Shown: positions 45,578-58,305, counted from the first letter of the stretch. The stretch: DNA of 64,000 nucleotides from Heterobilharzia americana (GCA_944470555.2 OX104130.1:74157160-74221159), one strand, 5' to 3'. The notes: a model not told the origin generated them from the letters alone. Numbers and translations are program-made.

Positions 45578-46640
45578 GCCTTAAAGTGAAGACAAGAGTT
45601 AGAGAAGATTGTCGCCTACCAACACCGATGATCTTCACGATTCTGCTCAACTGGATCATGCAACGAACTGTAAGTAGCGAGAAGAGGAGCATACGCTGGA
45701 TCGACCGACGAAAAGACCTTAGAAGATTTAGATTTCACCAATGATGGTTTGTGTCTAATATCTTGTGACACAAACTCAAAGATCTACAGTCGAAAACTAA
45801 CAAGTTGGCAGAAGAGGTGAGGCGGTGAAAGAAGACACGACTTCCTTCAGGTGAACGTAGAAAAAGACAACGGTGATGAAAATACCCAACCAACAACAAG
45901 AGGCACCAATCACCATCAATGGGAGGAACCTAAAAGAAGTCGTCTCCTTCACCTACCTAGGCAAGACGGCATCGTTTCAACTACAGGCAGCACACGTACA
46001 AATGAGGATGTCAAAGCCAGCATCAGAAAAACAACAAGACAGGACTTCCTCCATTCATCTGAAATCAGTGTGGAGATCCACTGCACTGCACTTCACTCCA
46101 CTGCACTCAACATAAAGCGTGCTTGAACAACATCCGGATTTTAAACACTAATGTCAGTCAAGTGAGTCACTGCTTCTATGTGATGGTTGAGAGTCGTGGC
46201 GCGTTACGAAAAGCATTTCCAACAAACTACACACATTGATTACCAGCTTTCATCTACACTCATTCGATACAGAAGATCAGATCAGATCAGATCAGATGGC
46301 CAGAATAATAAGAAGAAGGAACTCTGGAAACGAGCCAACCAACAACCTATCGACCAACAAATATGCAGAAGAAAGTGGAAATGGATTGGATTGGGTATAC
46401 ACTGAGAAGACGGTTTGGGGGCGTGATGTGTCATGCCAGTGCCTCGAGTGGAATGCAAAGGGGAAACGACGAGTTGGGTGTCCCAGCTGAGGGTGATATG
46501 GAGGAGAGTGTGTGAGGAAGAAATGAAAGCTTGTGGGCAGTTATGGAGTAAGGTTGAAAAGACTGTATAGAAGAGAGTGAAATGGTGACGTGCTACTGAA
46601 GCCGAATGTTCCACTAAGAACTCAAGGGACAAATAATATT
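45578..46640 (+). mobile_element. RTE-like family A copy, inverted partner of 48940-50220
   Basis: It runs from the coding region before FADD (GTGAAGACAAGAGTTAGAGA) to the standard 3' end and AAATAATATTAA. FADD has become FTND-like and many frameshifts are present. The copy is nearly identical, at roughly 99% by eye, to the complement of 48947-50006. Shared private marks include (GATCA)4 at 46275-46294 and the same frameshifts, so both descend from one damaged master. Confidence 0.88.
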
Positions 46641-46949
46641 AATTTTTGTAGCTTTATTGTTTTGTGCGACTCTGTCGCCTTTCATTTGGTTTTTATTGTG
46701 TTTACCATTCGATTACTCTGTTATTGTTTTCAGCTTTTGTATGTAATTAATATATAATGTCTTCTTTTGTAAAGGAATGGCTTACACTTACAACCTGATA
46801 CATTTTTATTGGCTGTTTCTTAGCAATTCACTTTAATTTCCTTATTTAGAAGGTGTAATAAACGGTTGTCTACAATTCAGGATGTTGACATATAAGCGAG
46901 CAATATTGTTTTCCATTAGCTTTAATCAAGGTCTAAACAAATAAGTATG
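46641..46949. other. unassigned intergenic sequence
   Basis: AT-rich, nothing recognised. Confidence 0.4.
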
Positions 46950-47055
46950 CAGCTCAGTTGATGGAGTATCGGGCCGGAAACCCGGTGGTCTTTGATTTGG
47001 ATCTGGCTGCGGTTCAAGTCTTCATTTCACCTTCAATCATCACCCAGTATGAATG
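46950..47055 (+). repeat. tRNA-like repeat (family S4)
   Basis: It has an A-box CAGCTCAGTTGATGGAG, an anticodon-type arm CGGGCCGGAAACCCG and a decayed B-box. The tail TCATTTCACCTTCAATCATC is the S4 signature. Confidence 0.65.
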
Positions 47056-47099
47056 AATATCTGTGAAAAGGGTGAAGGATGAAAATTGAATTTACCTTT

Positions 47100-48200
47100 G
47101 AAGTTATTTATTAGATTGCCTCTCGTCTAGGCAGAGGATAAAGGCTGCATAAACGTTTTCTGCACACAATGACTAAGTTTGTTTTCTCTAATCTTCATAG
47201 CCTCAGCTATGTGTAAAATGTGAGTGCGAATTCTGTTTGAAAGATTTTATGGAATGCTTCGGATGATTTTGAACACGTTGGTCTTGTCTATTACATGACC
47301 ACTGTTGACCAAATGTAACAGAATTAAACTTCGTATTGTCCCTTTGCTGCCCATGGTAGTGGTTGCTCAACAACACATTTGTTAAACTGCCTAACTGTAC
47401 ACCTAATATAGCTTTGTCCACAGTTGATAAATGCATATATAATTGGCAGATTGTCTTTTGTCTGAGCAACAATTTTTGGCCGACTAGAAAATGATAAGCA
47501 AAGGTTATCAGCATAGAAAGTTCTTCTGATGGCTGTAGGTAGCCTCTGGAATAGAACTTCATCAGGTGTGTCCTCTTCAAATTGGAGCTTCATGAATATT
47601 GATTACTTCTGAACAATTATCTGATTGGATTTCTTACTCATTTTGTTCATATGTCTCTTAATCAAACTATCAGTATATTTTCGATGTGTTCTAACTCTTT
47701 TTGTATAAAGTCATTGGAGCAGATCTGACTGGGTCTATTTGCAAGATATTTAATTAGACGTTTTTATTATATGGAATAGGCACACAGCTAAGGAAATGTA
47801 TCTACTGACCCGTAGATGTTATCTTTCTGTACATCTTTCTACTGTGTAACCCATCTCCTCTTCTAATCAATAGGATATCTAAAAAATGTAGCATATTTTC
47901 TTTTTCTTCTTCATAAGTGAAAGTGAGAGAAGGATGATCGAGGACAATAAAAGTGTCGTCAGTATAACGTTCATTACATATGCAGATTATCGATGACATC
48001 TTTCAGTGTAGTCTATTATCAAGTTTAGCAAGAAAAAAATCAGCCAATATTTGACCTAATGATGAACCCAATGACGATTCCATCAACTTGCCTATAATAT
48101 ATATCATTCAAGACATGATTCATGCTATTTTTGTTTTCGTTTATTATGATGTTAAAGGCGGTTTTTTATGCTGTAAAATGCTCAGAAAGTGGGTGCGTTT
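47100..48200 (-). mobile_element. Penelope-like element (minus): RT catalytic region to GIY-YIG
   Basis: On the minus strand, from right to left: YYRQVDGIV-like and GQILADFFLAKLDN (RT), RYTDDTFIVLDHPS (YxDD box, 47955-47972), FTYEEEKENMLHFLDILLIR, then stops, and at 47324-47593 EEDTPDEVLFQRLPTAIRRT, KDNLPIIYAFINCGQSYIRC. These are the canonical RT, linker and nuclease parts of a Penelope-like element. The catalytic box keeps both aspartates but the frame is broken at several points. It lies between the two arms of the family A inverted pair. Confidence 0.85.
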
Positions 48201-48939
48201 TGTCAGTCTTTTTAATTAGCATCTGGAGTAGAGGTATGGCTCATTGAACTAGGCACATTGATTTCAACCAGTGAATGGTAGGAAGTTTCAACCCACCTAT
48301 TTAGTCTCTTTGATATAGATTAGCTAGTTGATCGCTGGTTGAAGTAATCGATACATGATTAGTGAGTTTTAATTGTAGTTGGTCTTATCACAACGAGGTA
48401 GATGTAAGCGTTATGACTAACTAGGGGTTGGGATCACTGTGAATTGACTAAGACTAATCCTGTTGACCACGTGCGTCGATTGTGAAGAATACCGATAATC
48501 CAAGATACATTGAGTTTGCGTAACTAGAAACAAGTTGCTGCATAAATCAGTAGTGAAATCAACCTGCGTAATTCTTCGACTAAATATATCTGAATGTTGA
48601 GCATCAGATAATCTTTCAGCTTGTATGCTTTCTTTTATCTTCTAGTTTGTATTTATTTCATTGGTAAATGCGTATTTCACACAATGTCCACGTCTTAATC
48701 TATCATCATTAATCCATTCATGATGCTTAAATAACCGTATTTCATCAGGATCACTTTCTTATAGACTATATATTGTTTCTGTATTTGACCGAATTTGGAG
48801 GATCTTACTCCAATCAATTCCCGACAAGTGGCATGTCAGTTTACAGCTACAAGGTAGTCAACCGAAAGTAGTGGACTTCGGCACGCTTCAGCAATCATCA
48901 AAGTGATGAGATCAGGCTATAGTTTATGTGACTTCGTAT
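48201..48939. other. unassigned intergenic sequence
   Basis: A tRNA-like fragment may be present near 48226-48300 (GGTATGGCTCATTGAACTAGG); otherwise nothing was recognised. Confidence 0.35.
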
Positions 48940-50220
48940 TATTATTATTATTTGTCCCCTGAGTTCTTAGTGGAACATTCGGCTTCAGTAGCACGTCACC
49001 ATTTCACTCTCTTCTATACAGTCTTTTCAACCTTACCCATAACTGCCCACAAGCTTTCATTTCTTCCTCACACACTCTCCTCCATATCACCCTCAGCTGG
49101 GACACCCAACTCGTCGTTTCCCCTTTGCATTCCACTCGAGGCACTGGCATGACACATCACGCCCCCAAACCGTCTTCTCAGTGTATACCCAATCCAATCC
49201 ATTTCCACTTTCTTCTGCATATTTGTTGGTCGATAGGTTGTTGGTTGGCTCGTTTCCAGAGTTCCTTCTTCTTATTATTCTGGCCATCTGATCTGATCTG
49301 ATCTGATCTTCTGTATCGAATGAGTGTAGATGAAAGCTGGTAATCAATGTGTGTAGTTTGTTGGAAATGCTTTTCGTAACGCGCCAAGACTCTCAACCAT
49401 CACATAGAAGCAGTGACTCACTTGACTGACATTAGTGTTTAAAATCCGGATGTTGTTCAAGCACGCTTTATGTTGAGTGCAGTGGAGTGAAGTGCAGTGC
49501 AGTGGATCTCCACACTGATTTCAGATGAATGGAGGAAGTCCTGTCTTGTTGTTTTTCTGATGCTGGCTTTGACATCCTCATTTGTACGTGTGCTGCCTGT
49601 AGTTGAAACGATGCCGTCTTACCTAGGTAGGTGAAGGAGACAACTTCTTTTAGGTTCCTCCCATTGATGGTGATTGGTGCCTCTTGTTGTTGGTTGGGTA
49701 TTTTCATCACCGTTGTCTTTTTCTACGTTCACCTGAAGGAAGTCGTGTCTTCTTTCACCGCCTCACCTCTTCTGCCAACTTGTTAGTTTTCGACTGTAGA
49801 TCTTTGAGTTTGTGTCACAAGATATTAGACACAAACCATCATTGGTGAAATCTAAATCTTCTAAGGTCTTTTCGTCGGTCGATCCAGCGTATGCTCCTCT
49901 TCTCGCTACTTACAGTTTGTTGCATGATCCAGTTGAGCAGAATCGTGAAGATCATCGGTGTTGGTAGGCGACAATCTTCTCTTACTCCTGTCTCAACTTC
50001 AAAGGCATCAATGATCTTCTCATTATGAATTTTTGGGCATGTAGCATCAGATAGCTGTTGGATGAGGTTCGTAAATGTTTTGGGGCACTATGAGCGTAGT
50101 TTGAAGCAGTTTTCAAGTTTCTTCCGGTCGACACTATCGATGGCTTTTTCGAAATCATTGAAGTTGAAGTTATAGTTACTGCATACAATAACAAAGATTG
50201 AAGTTATGATCTTTCCTCAC
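48940..50220 (-). mobile_element. RTE-like family A copy, inverted partner of 45578-46640
   Basis: The 3' end is at the left (TTATTATTATTATTTGTCCC), and the copy reaches about 200 bases further 5' into the RT than its partner (FNDFEKAIDSVDRKKL-like residues at 50095-50175). All private changes of the partner copy are shared. It is non-coding owing to frameshifts. Confidence 0.87.
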
Positions 50221-50830
50221 TATGATCAAATTGGTTGAAGGCTTCTTTTAAATAAGGCGAATTCGGGTAATATTTACTGTTGCTATGATGTTTAGTGTTT
50301 GAAACTCAGTTCTTCGTCATTCTAATGCTTTTATTCATCAAGGTTGAGTTTCCATGAATGCAGTGTACATCGCAACTTTAGTACCGTCTTGAACACAGAA
50401 GCAAAGTTAACATAACCTGGGATGAATGACAGTGAGGTTGTCGACTCACTACTTTTTTGTTGATTACGTTAGCAATGATGGTAGCGTTCGCCTTAGCTCT
50501 GGTCATTCCTCTTATGGTTAGTGGTTTTTAGGTTGATTATGAATACATTCAATTGAACATAAATGTCTAGTCTATGGTTTCACAGACTGTCCACTGATAA
50601 TCAGTAGGTTTCTTCCCATTGTTGTAAGTGATTAAAACAGGTTTGGAGTCAGAATTTTCCAACGCCTGCAGGTAGATTTTATTCATATGACAAACACTAA
50701 AACTTCAGAGGAATATCGTAGTCACATAGTGACAGTGAATAAGGACTTCTTTGTGGGAGGTTGTCAATGCATATTGGAGTCGCTTTGAAGAGGAGGAAGG
50801 AATGTAATTACTCGATCACAATAGAGCAGT
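50221..50830. other. unassigned intergenic sequence
   Basis: Nothing recognised. Confidence 0.35.
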
Positions 50831-51300
50831 CAGCTGAAAAACAGATAAACATAGAAGTGCATCCGTTGAAGTTACCAAACTCCGAAATTGCGGGTAAAAG
50901 TAAGATGGATAACATATAAGTTGACAAGTCTATTAGGGGAGAGAACATAAATACACAAAGATAATGAAACTATTCAGGTTTTTGAAAATGACAAGGAGTG
51001 TACTCATCTTGTGATCAATTATGACCTATGTGTACAAGAGTCGTCTAACATTGATCCCTATTGTTTCGAGGACCCCAACCAGAATCAGATGGGGTATGAA
51101 CTTGCACCCCATTTCATCCTATTATTCTCAGGTCTCTTATTCAAATTCTGCTTCAGCCAACATTGCATGTCAAAGTAAGCAGTGGCTCACAATGCGTTAC
51201 ATGTGCTCATGCTGCCTTATTACCTAACTTATCTTCCTTTCCTAGTGCTATATGCCAAATTGTAACGTTGTTCACTTTGCGATAATGCTGCAAAGACATC
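50831..51300 (-). mobile_element. family B fragment (minus), strongly decayed
   Basis: The shared tail and C-terminal landmarks are visible in + orientation: AAAATGACAAGGAGTGTACT, TGTTTCGAGGACCCCAACCA and TGCATGTCAAAGTAAGCAGTG. Confidence 0.5.
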
Positions 51301-51767
51301 AGTGGTCAAAAACCAGTAGCCTTTATCCCCCAAAATAAAACAGCGGACTACTGAGGGGTGGCAACTCGTCTCACGATATATAACCAGATATCTCGCTCAG
51401 CGTTGCCATTGGTGACGTAGGTTAGCAAGGAAGGACCAAACGAGATTTTTTAATCTGGGTTGATATTTTTTCAGCAGCCAACCATTCACATTGATGTATC
51501 TTCCTAAGTAAGTGAAGAGTTCAACGCATTCTACCCCTTAACTTCTGATCTTCCAATTAGGAGTCAGGGCAGGCCAATCTCGAAACGAGGGAGTGGCAGA
51601 GTACATGGACGAAAACGTATTTTTCTTTCGGAAAAGTTTCTTGGTATGCTAATAGGTCTAATCTTGAAAATTGCGAATCATGTTCTGAAGTCTTTTTTTA
51701 CTGAATATTATTATGAAGGTTGTTATTTCTCTCTATTACATCCTACAGTTACTCTTAGAATACTGAC

Positions 51768-52620
51768 GTGTATTATTATTATTTATCTTTTGGGTTCCTG
51801 GTGGAATATAGGGCTTTAGTAGCACGTGTCCATTTCACTCTGTTCTCTTTCATTTTACCGAGTGCTTCTCGACCCGTGATTAGTTCTCTACCTGTGTTGT
51901 CCACTCCCAGTTTGGCATTCGTGTCACCCTACCCATTAGAATTTTGGTGTCGCTAACTGGAGTCCTGTACTGATTGGAGTTATCTGTAGAATTCCTCCTT
52001 CTTCTCTTGATCTACATTATTTGTAGTTGCATAGCGTAGCGTAGCATTATATGATTGTGACTTTCCTTCCTTTTGATTTGAATCCATCTTGTTGTCGTGA
52101 TCCTGATCCTGCAGGAGGAGATTGGTTCCTACTGCATGACAGCCTTTGGTGCTGTTAGAAACATCATGATAGCTACTCGAAAACTCAGTGTGCTCGTGGT
52201 TGTCGTTCGGGTGACAGTATCAGATTAGACTATTGACTCGCCAGTTAAGAGTTTGGAGAGTCCACTTCCATTCCATCTGCTTTCTCAGATTTCAGTCACT
52301 TCTATACTATACCTTCTCATGTCTTTTGCAATCTGGGCAGCCTTGCTAGGTTCAAACATTGTTTAGAATTTCCATGTCCGTATGCTAACTTTTACTTTCA
52401 TCGAGAGAGGGAAGACATATCGACCAATTGACTTCCGAAGGCTTTCACCAACCGCCGTCATTTCGTCTCTCCGGTTCCAGCGAGGGATAGGTGTTTTTTT
52501 TCATAACTTCTTTGTGCTTTGGATTTTCTTTAGCGATTAGATTGATTTTACGGGATAGGGATGCTAGCCGTATCTATGTTCAACCTTCTCTCTTTATCTG
52601 GACTTAGGACGGGCTAGTAA
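51768..52620 (-). mobile_element. internally deleted family A element keeping 5' end, APE domain and 3' end
   Basis: On the minus strand from about 52490, ACCGGAGAGACGAAATGACG-type 5' sequence is followed by broken APE-endonuclease codons: SKAAQIAKDMRR-like, ISESRWNGSG-like (52240-52300), VDQEKKEEFYR (52000 region) and GDTNAKLGVDNTGRELITGR (51880-51935). At about 51857 the APE sequence jumps straight to the last ~80 bases of the family (GAACAGAGTGAAATGGACAC to the standard 3' end). The whole RT is missing. This is the only copy here that includes the 5' region. Confidence 0.8.
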
Positions 52621-53252
52621 CTAGTAAACTAATTAACATGTGTACAATCATTATTATTTATCGTCTCAGGTCCTCACTATGAGGTAATGTAATCCGAAGA
52701 AGTGTGGTCAAAGAAAGTGAATCAAGAAATATTTTCTACTTATTTACCACTCTATCAACTCTGGATGAGATTAAAAGTAGTATCTTGGATGTAATATATG
52801 CCGCGAAATTATTCGACTATTGGGCTGACGTTGAGGCTATTGATCACTAAAAACTTTAAATTTCTAAATACACTGAGGCATATAACAATAATTAAACTTC
52901 TGTTATGATCTCTTATATGATTTACCTGATTCATCATAGCTTCCTTACATAAGATGAAATACCGTGAAATTTAAGTGAGACTGTCTTCCTTCTGATAGCT
53001 AGTGTCTGAACATTATTCATGGCTTCTACAGCCTATTATGGTTGATTTTGCTTTACCATATCACCATCTGCATGTATGTTCAATGGGTATGTGCTTAGAA
53101 AATACAACTAGAATTCAATACCCTGAACTTCTCAGTCGTTCGTTCTGAGAGTTTATTAAATGCTAGTCTTCTCCAGCGGTTGTCTCCTAAACCGTTACCT
53201 TTTTCTTTCCATTCACCTTAATGGACCTAAATAACGCATGTTTTTGTTTCGT
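52621..53252. other. unassigned intergenic sequence
   Basis: Nothing recognised. Confidence 0.35.
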
Positions 53253-53564
53253 CTACCAATTTCCTCCTTTATTAACCATCAATACTCTTCGACAGTTTAC
53301 GTTATAGTTGCCTTTATTCCACATAGTGATTAGAACAAAACTATATGATTCTTCCTGGATATACCCATTAGGATAAGCTTCACAGAGATCCATCACTATT
53401 TTGATTAATCTATAGTTAAAGCCTATTAACTCATGACACAGACAATCAATTATGTTCAAAATGGTATCCATTGAATGATGCTGTTTCACTATGTGTGACA
53501 TTTCTAATAAACAGACTAAAATTAAATTTTTGACTAGATTTGATACTGTTTCTAGAGGACACAA
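53253..53564 (-). other. orphan open reading frame or possible exon (103 codons)
   Basis: The minus-strand frame reads ETVSNLVKNLILVCLLEM, then DTILNIIDCLCHELIGFNYR and KIVMDLCEAYPNGYIQEES. Its composition looks protein-like and helical rather than like a repeat shadow. A possible acceptor CCTCTAG|AAACAG (near 53550) and donor AAC|GTAAAC (near 53296) would make it an internal exon of a minus-strand gene. No family was recognised. It could equally be part of an unknown repeat. The nominal start is a GTG, so no true start codon is claimed. Confidence 0.3.
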
Positions 53565-53639
53565 AATTACATCAAGTCACCAAAAGATGAATACTATATT
53601 TGGATAAATACTGTCACCTCATTGCACCCGTAGCTTAGC

Positions 53640-54710
53640 TCATCCAGACAAACAGAATCGACGTACAATCTGACACAAAAGTTCATCAGTTCAAGTTGCT
53701 ATACGTCACGGTAGTATACAAAGAACAGGTGGACAGAAAAAGACTAATATCAGAGTAGACAAAGTTGTGTGGGAGAATAAACCATTTGAAGAAGAAGCGT
53801 AGTGCGAATAATCAAGCTATAGATGTCACGGGGTGAATACATCTGCCCCACCTCAACCAATTTTCACCCATATCACCAAGAGTCAGACCTCAACCACTGA
53901 ATCCTTTCAACTCGGCAACCCAACAACAATCTGCACCGACCAACACGACTCAGACCGAGAGTAAAAGACTTCATGCACTTGTTCCAAGTCTTTATCTGGC
54001 CACCCTGAACCGGCTTCGAACTTAATCCACCATCCCCTAGCATTGCGTGTCGAGGTAGGCTGTGGCTTCACATGAGCAGTACATGTTCAAGCCATCTCAG
54101 TCGACTAAGGTTCACAACCTCATCAATCGACTTGTCTGTCTTGTCTGGTACCCTTCACCTGACCTCAACATTACTCACACGGTGATTCCATCAAACATGA
54201 GCAATGCTACGAAGACACCCGTGTTCGAAACCCTGTAACTACTTTCAACAGCCATATCACATATCAGGACGGAAGGGACTGAAGCTCAGTATACTCTTCC
54301 TTTGATAGATAGTTGGATATTTCCCCAATCAGCGCGAAACATTGACAAATGCCAAGTGAATATTTTGTACTTGAACTGAGATTTCACCAGCCACCAGCCC
54401 ATTTGAACTGAGGCAACTCCTCGAGTAAGTGAAGTGGTCGAGATATTCCACCACTACTCTACTCTCTGTGGTTAAACGGGGAGTACCAGTCCTGGAGAAT
54501 CATCCTACATTTTACATGTGCCAACAAAACGCATGCCAAACTTGCTCAGTTTTCTTCTCAAGGCGTTGAGAAGACCTTGCACTTTTTCAGCGACTTCACC
54601 TAGCAGGACAGTATCCTTTGCATATTCCATGTCAACCAAATGCTATCCAGGGAGCTCAGCTTACGGACTGAGATTTTTCTAGCTAACAAATTATCATGGC
54701 TCAGAAGGAT
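53640..54710 (-). mobile_element. family B copy (minus), long but decayed
   Basis: It runs from the 3' tail (GACAAACAGAATCGACGTAC, 53646) through the C-terminal part (CATCTCAGTCGACTAAGGTT at 54087) to the RT (complement of YADD-coding GCATATTCCATGTCAACCAA near 54617). It shows more than 1 kb of nearly continuous alignment with 1980-3250 in opposite orientation. Confidence 0.75.
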
Positions 54711-56355
54711 GCTTTGTTTGGTAACTTGAGCCGATGCACCAGTGTCCAAGGAGTACTGGTCAGTAATAGGTTGTTGTCGCGGTGATATTTTGGGAGATCT
54801 CTGCTATCGGCTCGTCAGGTTATAATTCTAGAAACGTTGATTCAGTTGTCCAAATCTTTCTGTTCGGTTACTAAAATAGTCAGTTAATATGAAGATATCC
54901 GTACACTTGGTATTTGTCAAAGAAACAGACAGATTTTATTGTAAATCACCCTTCAAATCATCTGAACTGAAATTATTCGGCGGATAGGTGCAGGCTAAAA
55001 CATCATTGCAGCGTATCAAGATCCTCCCGAGCTATCAATATGTCACTGAAGTGAATGGCTCGCACACAGCAAGAATCCAGTTAAGGAGTGTGTTCTTCAC
55101 TGTAAAATTCGTCCATCACTACACTGCAGATTTGAGAAAAGGTGGCTGTCATATCTCTTGACACTTGTAGAATAAATTTTCGCAGGTCTGCGACATTGGC
55201 CAGGTGAAATCGAACGAAAAAAGTCCTGTGGAACGTGCATTTCTGTTTCATATACATAACTCAGGGGTGCCTGGTCATTACTAAAAGTCACAGGTTGTCA
55301 CAACAACATTGAGAAATTCATTTTGACAGCATAGTACTGGTGAACACTGGATAGGTCACAAGAAATGGCACCTTAATGACATGACTTCTCAAAAATTGTT
55401 ACAGGGTCAGCCTAATTGGGACATAATTTTGGCAACGGGAAATGATAATGCAGATGAACAAATGCATGAAGTTTCATCCTCACCACCATATTAGGTGGTG
55501 ATCTCAAACATCAACAGTAGCAAGAAATTTTAGTCTACAATAATAATTTGTACGCATTGAAATAAAAGTGATTATCGTTACTCCATACCTTAGTGAATTA
55601 CACCCCAACTTCTGAAGTAATAGTTAACTGGACACCAGGACACCATCATACAAGATGTTAATGCATCTCCTTGACATGTTCAAAACCAAACAAGAATACA
55701 CATCCATGAAGCATTTATCGTAACAAAACTTACCAACTTGATACACTGCAAGTGCTGAACAAAGCAAAGATCAATGTCATGAGATATGAAAGGAGTGAAG
55801 AGAGAATGAATACAGGCGAAGTAATCAATAGCATATGAATATGATGTCTATGAGGTGATGAATTAGTCTAAGAATATCTGTGTTTTGTTTAAGATAGCCT
55901 GATTTTGAATTTCCAGTTGATAAGCAGTAAGCATTTACAAATTGGAAGTTAATAGACTCCTCTAGACTCACTGAAAATTCCACATACATTGATTGACCTA
56001 TTTTGATGAGAATGTGAATTAGATTATATTATCAGTTTACCCATGTGAAATAGGCATAGTTTGACAGATTGGGTGATTATTGAAAGTGAAATAAAAATTT
56101 GGAGGGCAGCGGGTAGGGCTCCCAGAAGGAAACCTGATGCTCACTTGTTCTAATGCTTAATCAGATAATGTCTCAGTTGTCATCTTTCTACCGTCCATGT
56201 TTTGTAATCAAATTTTAAAACTTTCCTTTGATTCATGTCAAGAGAACAGAGTTAAAGTCATTACATTTTGACAACAGGCTTGACCTCTTCTCATTGATTT
56301 ATGAAGAGGAAAAATTCATTGCTTCATATGGTTAAAATTTAAGTAAATTAACCCC
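54711..56355. other. mostly unassigned intergenic sequence
   Basis: A minus-strand 64-codon frame (55097-55291) is not recognised. An S4-like repeat end is at 56068-56100 (GATTGGGTGATTATTGAAAG). Confidence 0.35.
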
Positions 56356-57354
56356 CTGATTGTAGTGGACTGGATCATGCATCAAACCGTGAGGAGCGAG
56401 AGGAAGGGGATACGCTGGACCGAGGAAAAGATCCTAGATGATTTAGATTTCGCCTATGACTTATGTCTAATGTCACACAAACTCGAAGATCTACAGGCAA
56501 AAACCAACAAGTTGACAGAAGGGCAGCGAAAACGGGACTTCAAGTGAACACAGAAAAGACAGAGGTGATGAAGATACCCAACCAACAACACCAACACCAC
56601 CACCAACAACAACAACCACAACAACAACAAGCCCCAATCACCATCAAAGGGAGAAACTTGAAAGAAGTAGCCTCCTTCACCTATCTATCTCAGCAGGACA
56701 GCATCGTTTCAACTACAGGCGGTGGCACAGACACACACGAGGAAGTCAAAGCCAACCAAGATTGGAAAGACAGCAAGATAGGCATTACTTCATTAACCTG
56801 AAACCAGTGTGGAGATCTTCTGAACTCAGCATATAGGCTGAACAATATCCGGATTTTCAACACCAATCCAGTGAAGTGAGTGCTTGTGTATGGCTGAGAG
56901 ACTTGGCGCGTCACGAAGAGCATTTGCAAGGAACTACAGATATTCATCAACAAGTGCCGCCTACGCTGGCTCCTTACTGAAGCACAGATGGAAGGCGAGA
57001 ATAATGAGAATAAGCAAGAAGGAACTCTGGCTGGCTGGCTGGCAACCAACCAACCAACCAACCAACAACCCATCTCCCAACAAGTATGCGGAAGGAAGTG
57101 GAGATGGAATGGATTGGGAACACATTGAGAAGACAATTCGGGGACATCACGTGACAGGCCAGGCACTCGACTGGAATCCAGATGAGAAACGACGAGTTGG
57201 GTGTCCGAGGTGAGGGTGACATGGAGGCGGTCGTGCGAGGAGGAGATGAGAGCTTGTAGGCTATGGTGGAGCCAGGTTGAAAAGATGTTAGAGAAGAGAG
57301 TGATCTGGAGATGTGCTACTAAATCCGTATGTTCTACTAGGAACCCAAGGGACA
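56356..57354 (+). mobile_element. RTE-like family A copy, 5'-truncated, with probable TSD TAACCCC
   Basis: It starts at TGATTGTAGTGGACTGGATC, just before FADD (which reads FAYD here), and runs to the standard 3' end. It carries an expanded CAA/CAC-type run (56580-56630) and a CTGGCTGGCTGG/CCAACCAACC run (57030-57065). TAACCCC at 56349-56355 recurs after the AAT tail at 57408-57414. Frames are broken. Confidence 0.87.

Positions 57355-57410
<56 letters not shown>
57355..57410. repeat. (AAT)n microsatellite grown from a retroelement tail
   Basis: About 18 AAT units continue directly from the family A 3' end GGGACAAATAAT. Confidence 0.95.
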
Positions 57411-57411
<1 letters not shown>

Positions 57412-58298
57412 CCCTTTGAAAATAACTTACCTAATGGTAAAGGTTAGAAAATACATTTCCAGTGATTATCACCACTAATATACCCAATTCCGAAGCAAAA
57501 ATTGGTGTTATGGTTATCAATTTTGATGTTTTGATAATTGTACTCAAAAATTGGAACAGAATAATGTTATGAGTTCTTCTGAAGTTAGATTTGCTACCAT
57601 CATATGTATTAATTTTGTATTTCATCAACTTTGTACTAATCTAGTTGCTGTTGACAACAATCTACTTGACAGTTAACCATTATACCATTTTTGATCAGTA
57701 TAAGAAATGAATCTGTCTGAATTCAGCCATTGATTGTCTTGTAATCCGGAAACTATATAAAGAATTAAGAATTTAATCTACTCAATATACACGGATGTTT
57801 TTCTTAATCAAATTTCTTTGCATTATCATCTTTCAACATTAATGTAAACGATAATAGATTATATCATTACTCTGTTCAATGATCAATATGCTAAACTTTT
57901 CAAAGGAATTTAATGTCTACTCACAATCACAATGAAATGTTGACTAAATAAACTTATATGAATGAACACACTTCATTTTTATTGGTCATAATAATATTGA
58001 TTTTTGTTATATTGGTGATAGGTAATATATCCAACATAACACATATATGCTGAATATACACTGATATTCAATATAAAATGAAATACACTGTAGGGTATCT
58101 TATCATACTGATAAGTTCAAGTAAGTACTAGAATTTTTGCATACCTACAACTATTGAATTTTTTCTTAACACCATTTTTTATGCTACTGTTTCTAGTAAT
58201 TTCGTAGAAAAAAAATAAACAGTCAAATATCTCTGTTGAAAGTTAAAACATTAGAAAAATAATAATTTACTGTAGTTGATAGATAGTGAATTTCATAA
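57411..58298. other. unassigned AT-rich intergenic sequence
   Basis: Nothing recognised. Confidence 0.4.
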
Positions 58299-58305
58299 GT
58301 GAATA

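Noticed and set aside
45851..46126. Genes within 45550-46632 and 48928-49710
   Set aside because: All frames there are pieces of two damaged family A copies, the same sequence in opposite orientation.
46275..46294. CRISPR-like or regulatory tandem GATCA repeat
   Set aside because: Only four 5-base units inside a retroelement copy; it is an expansion shared by the inverted partner.
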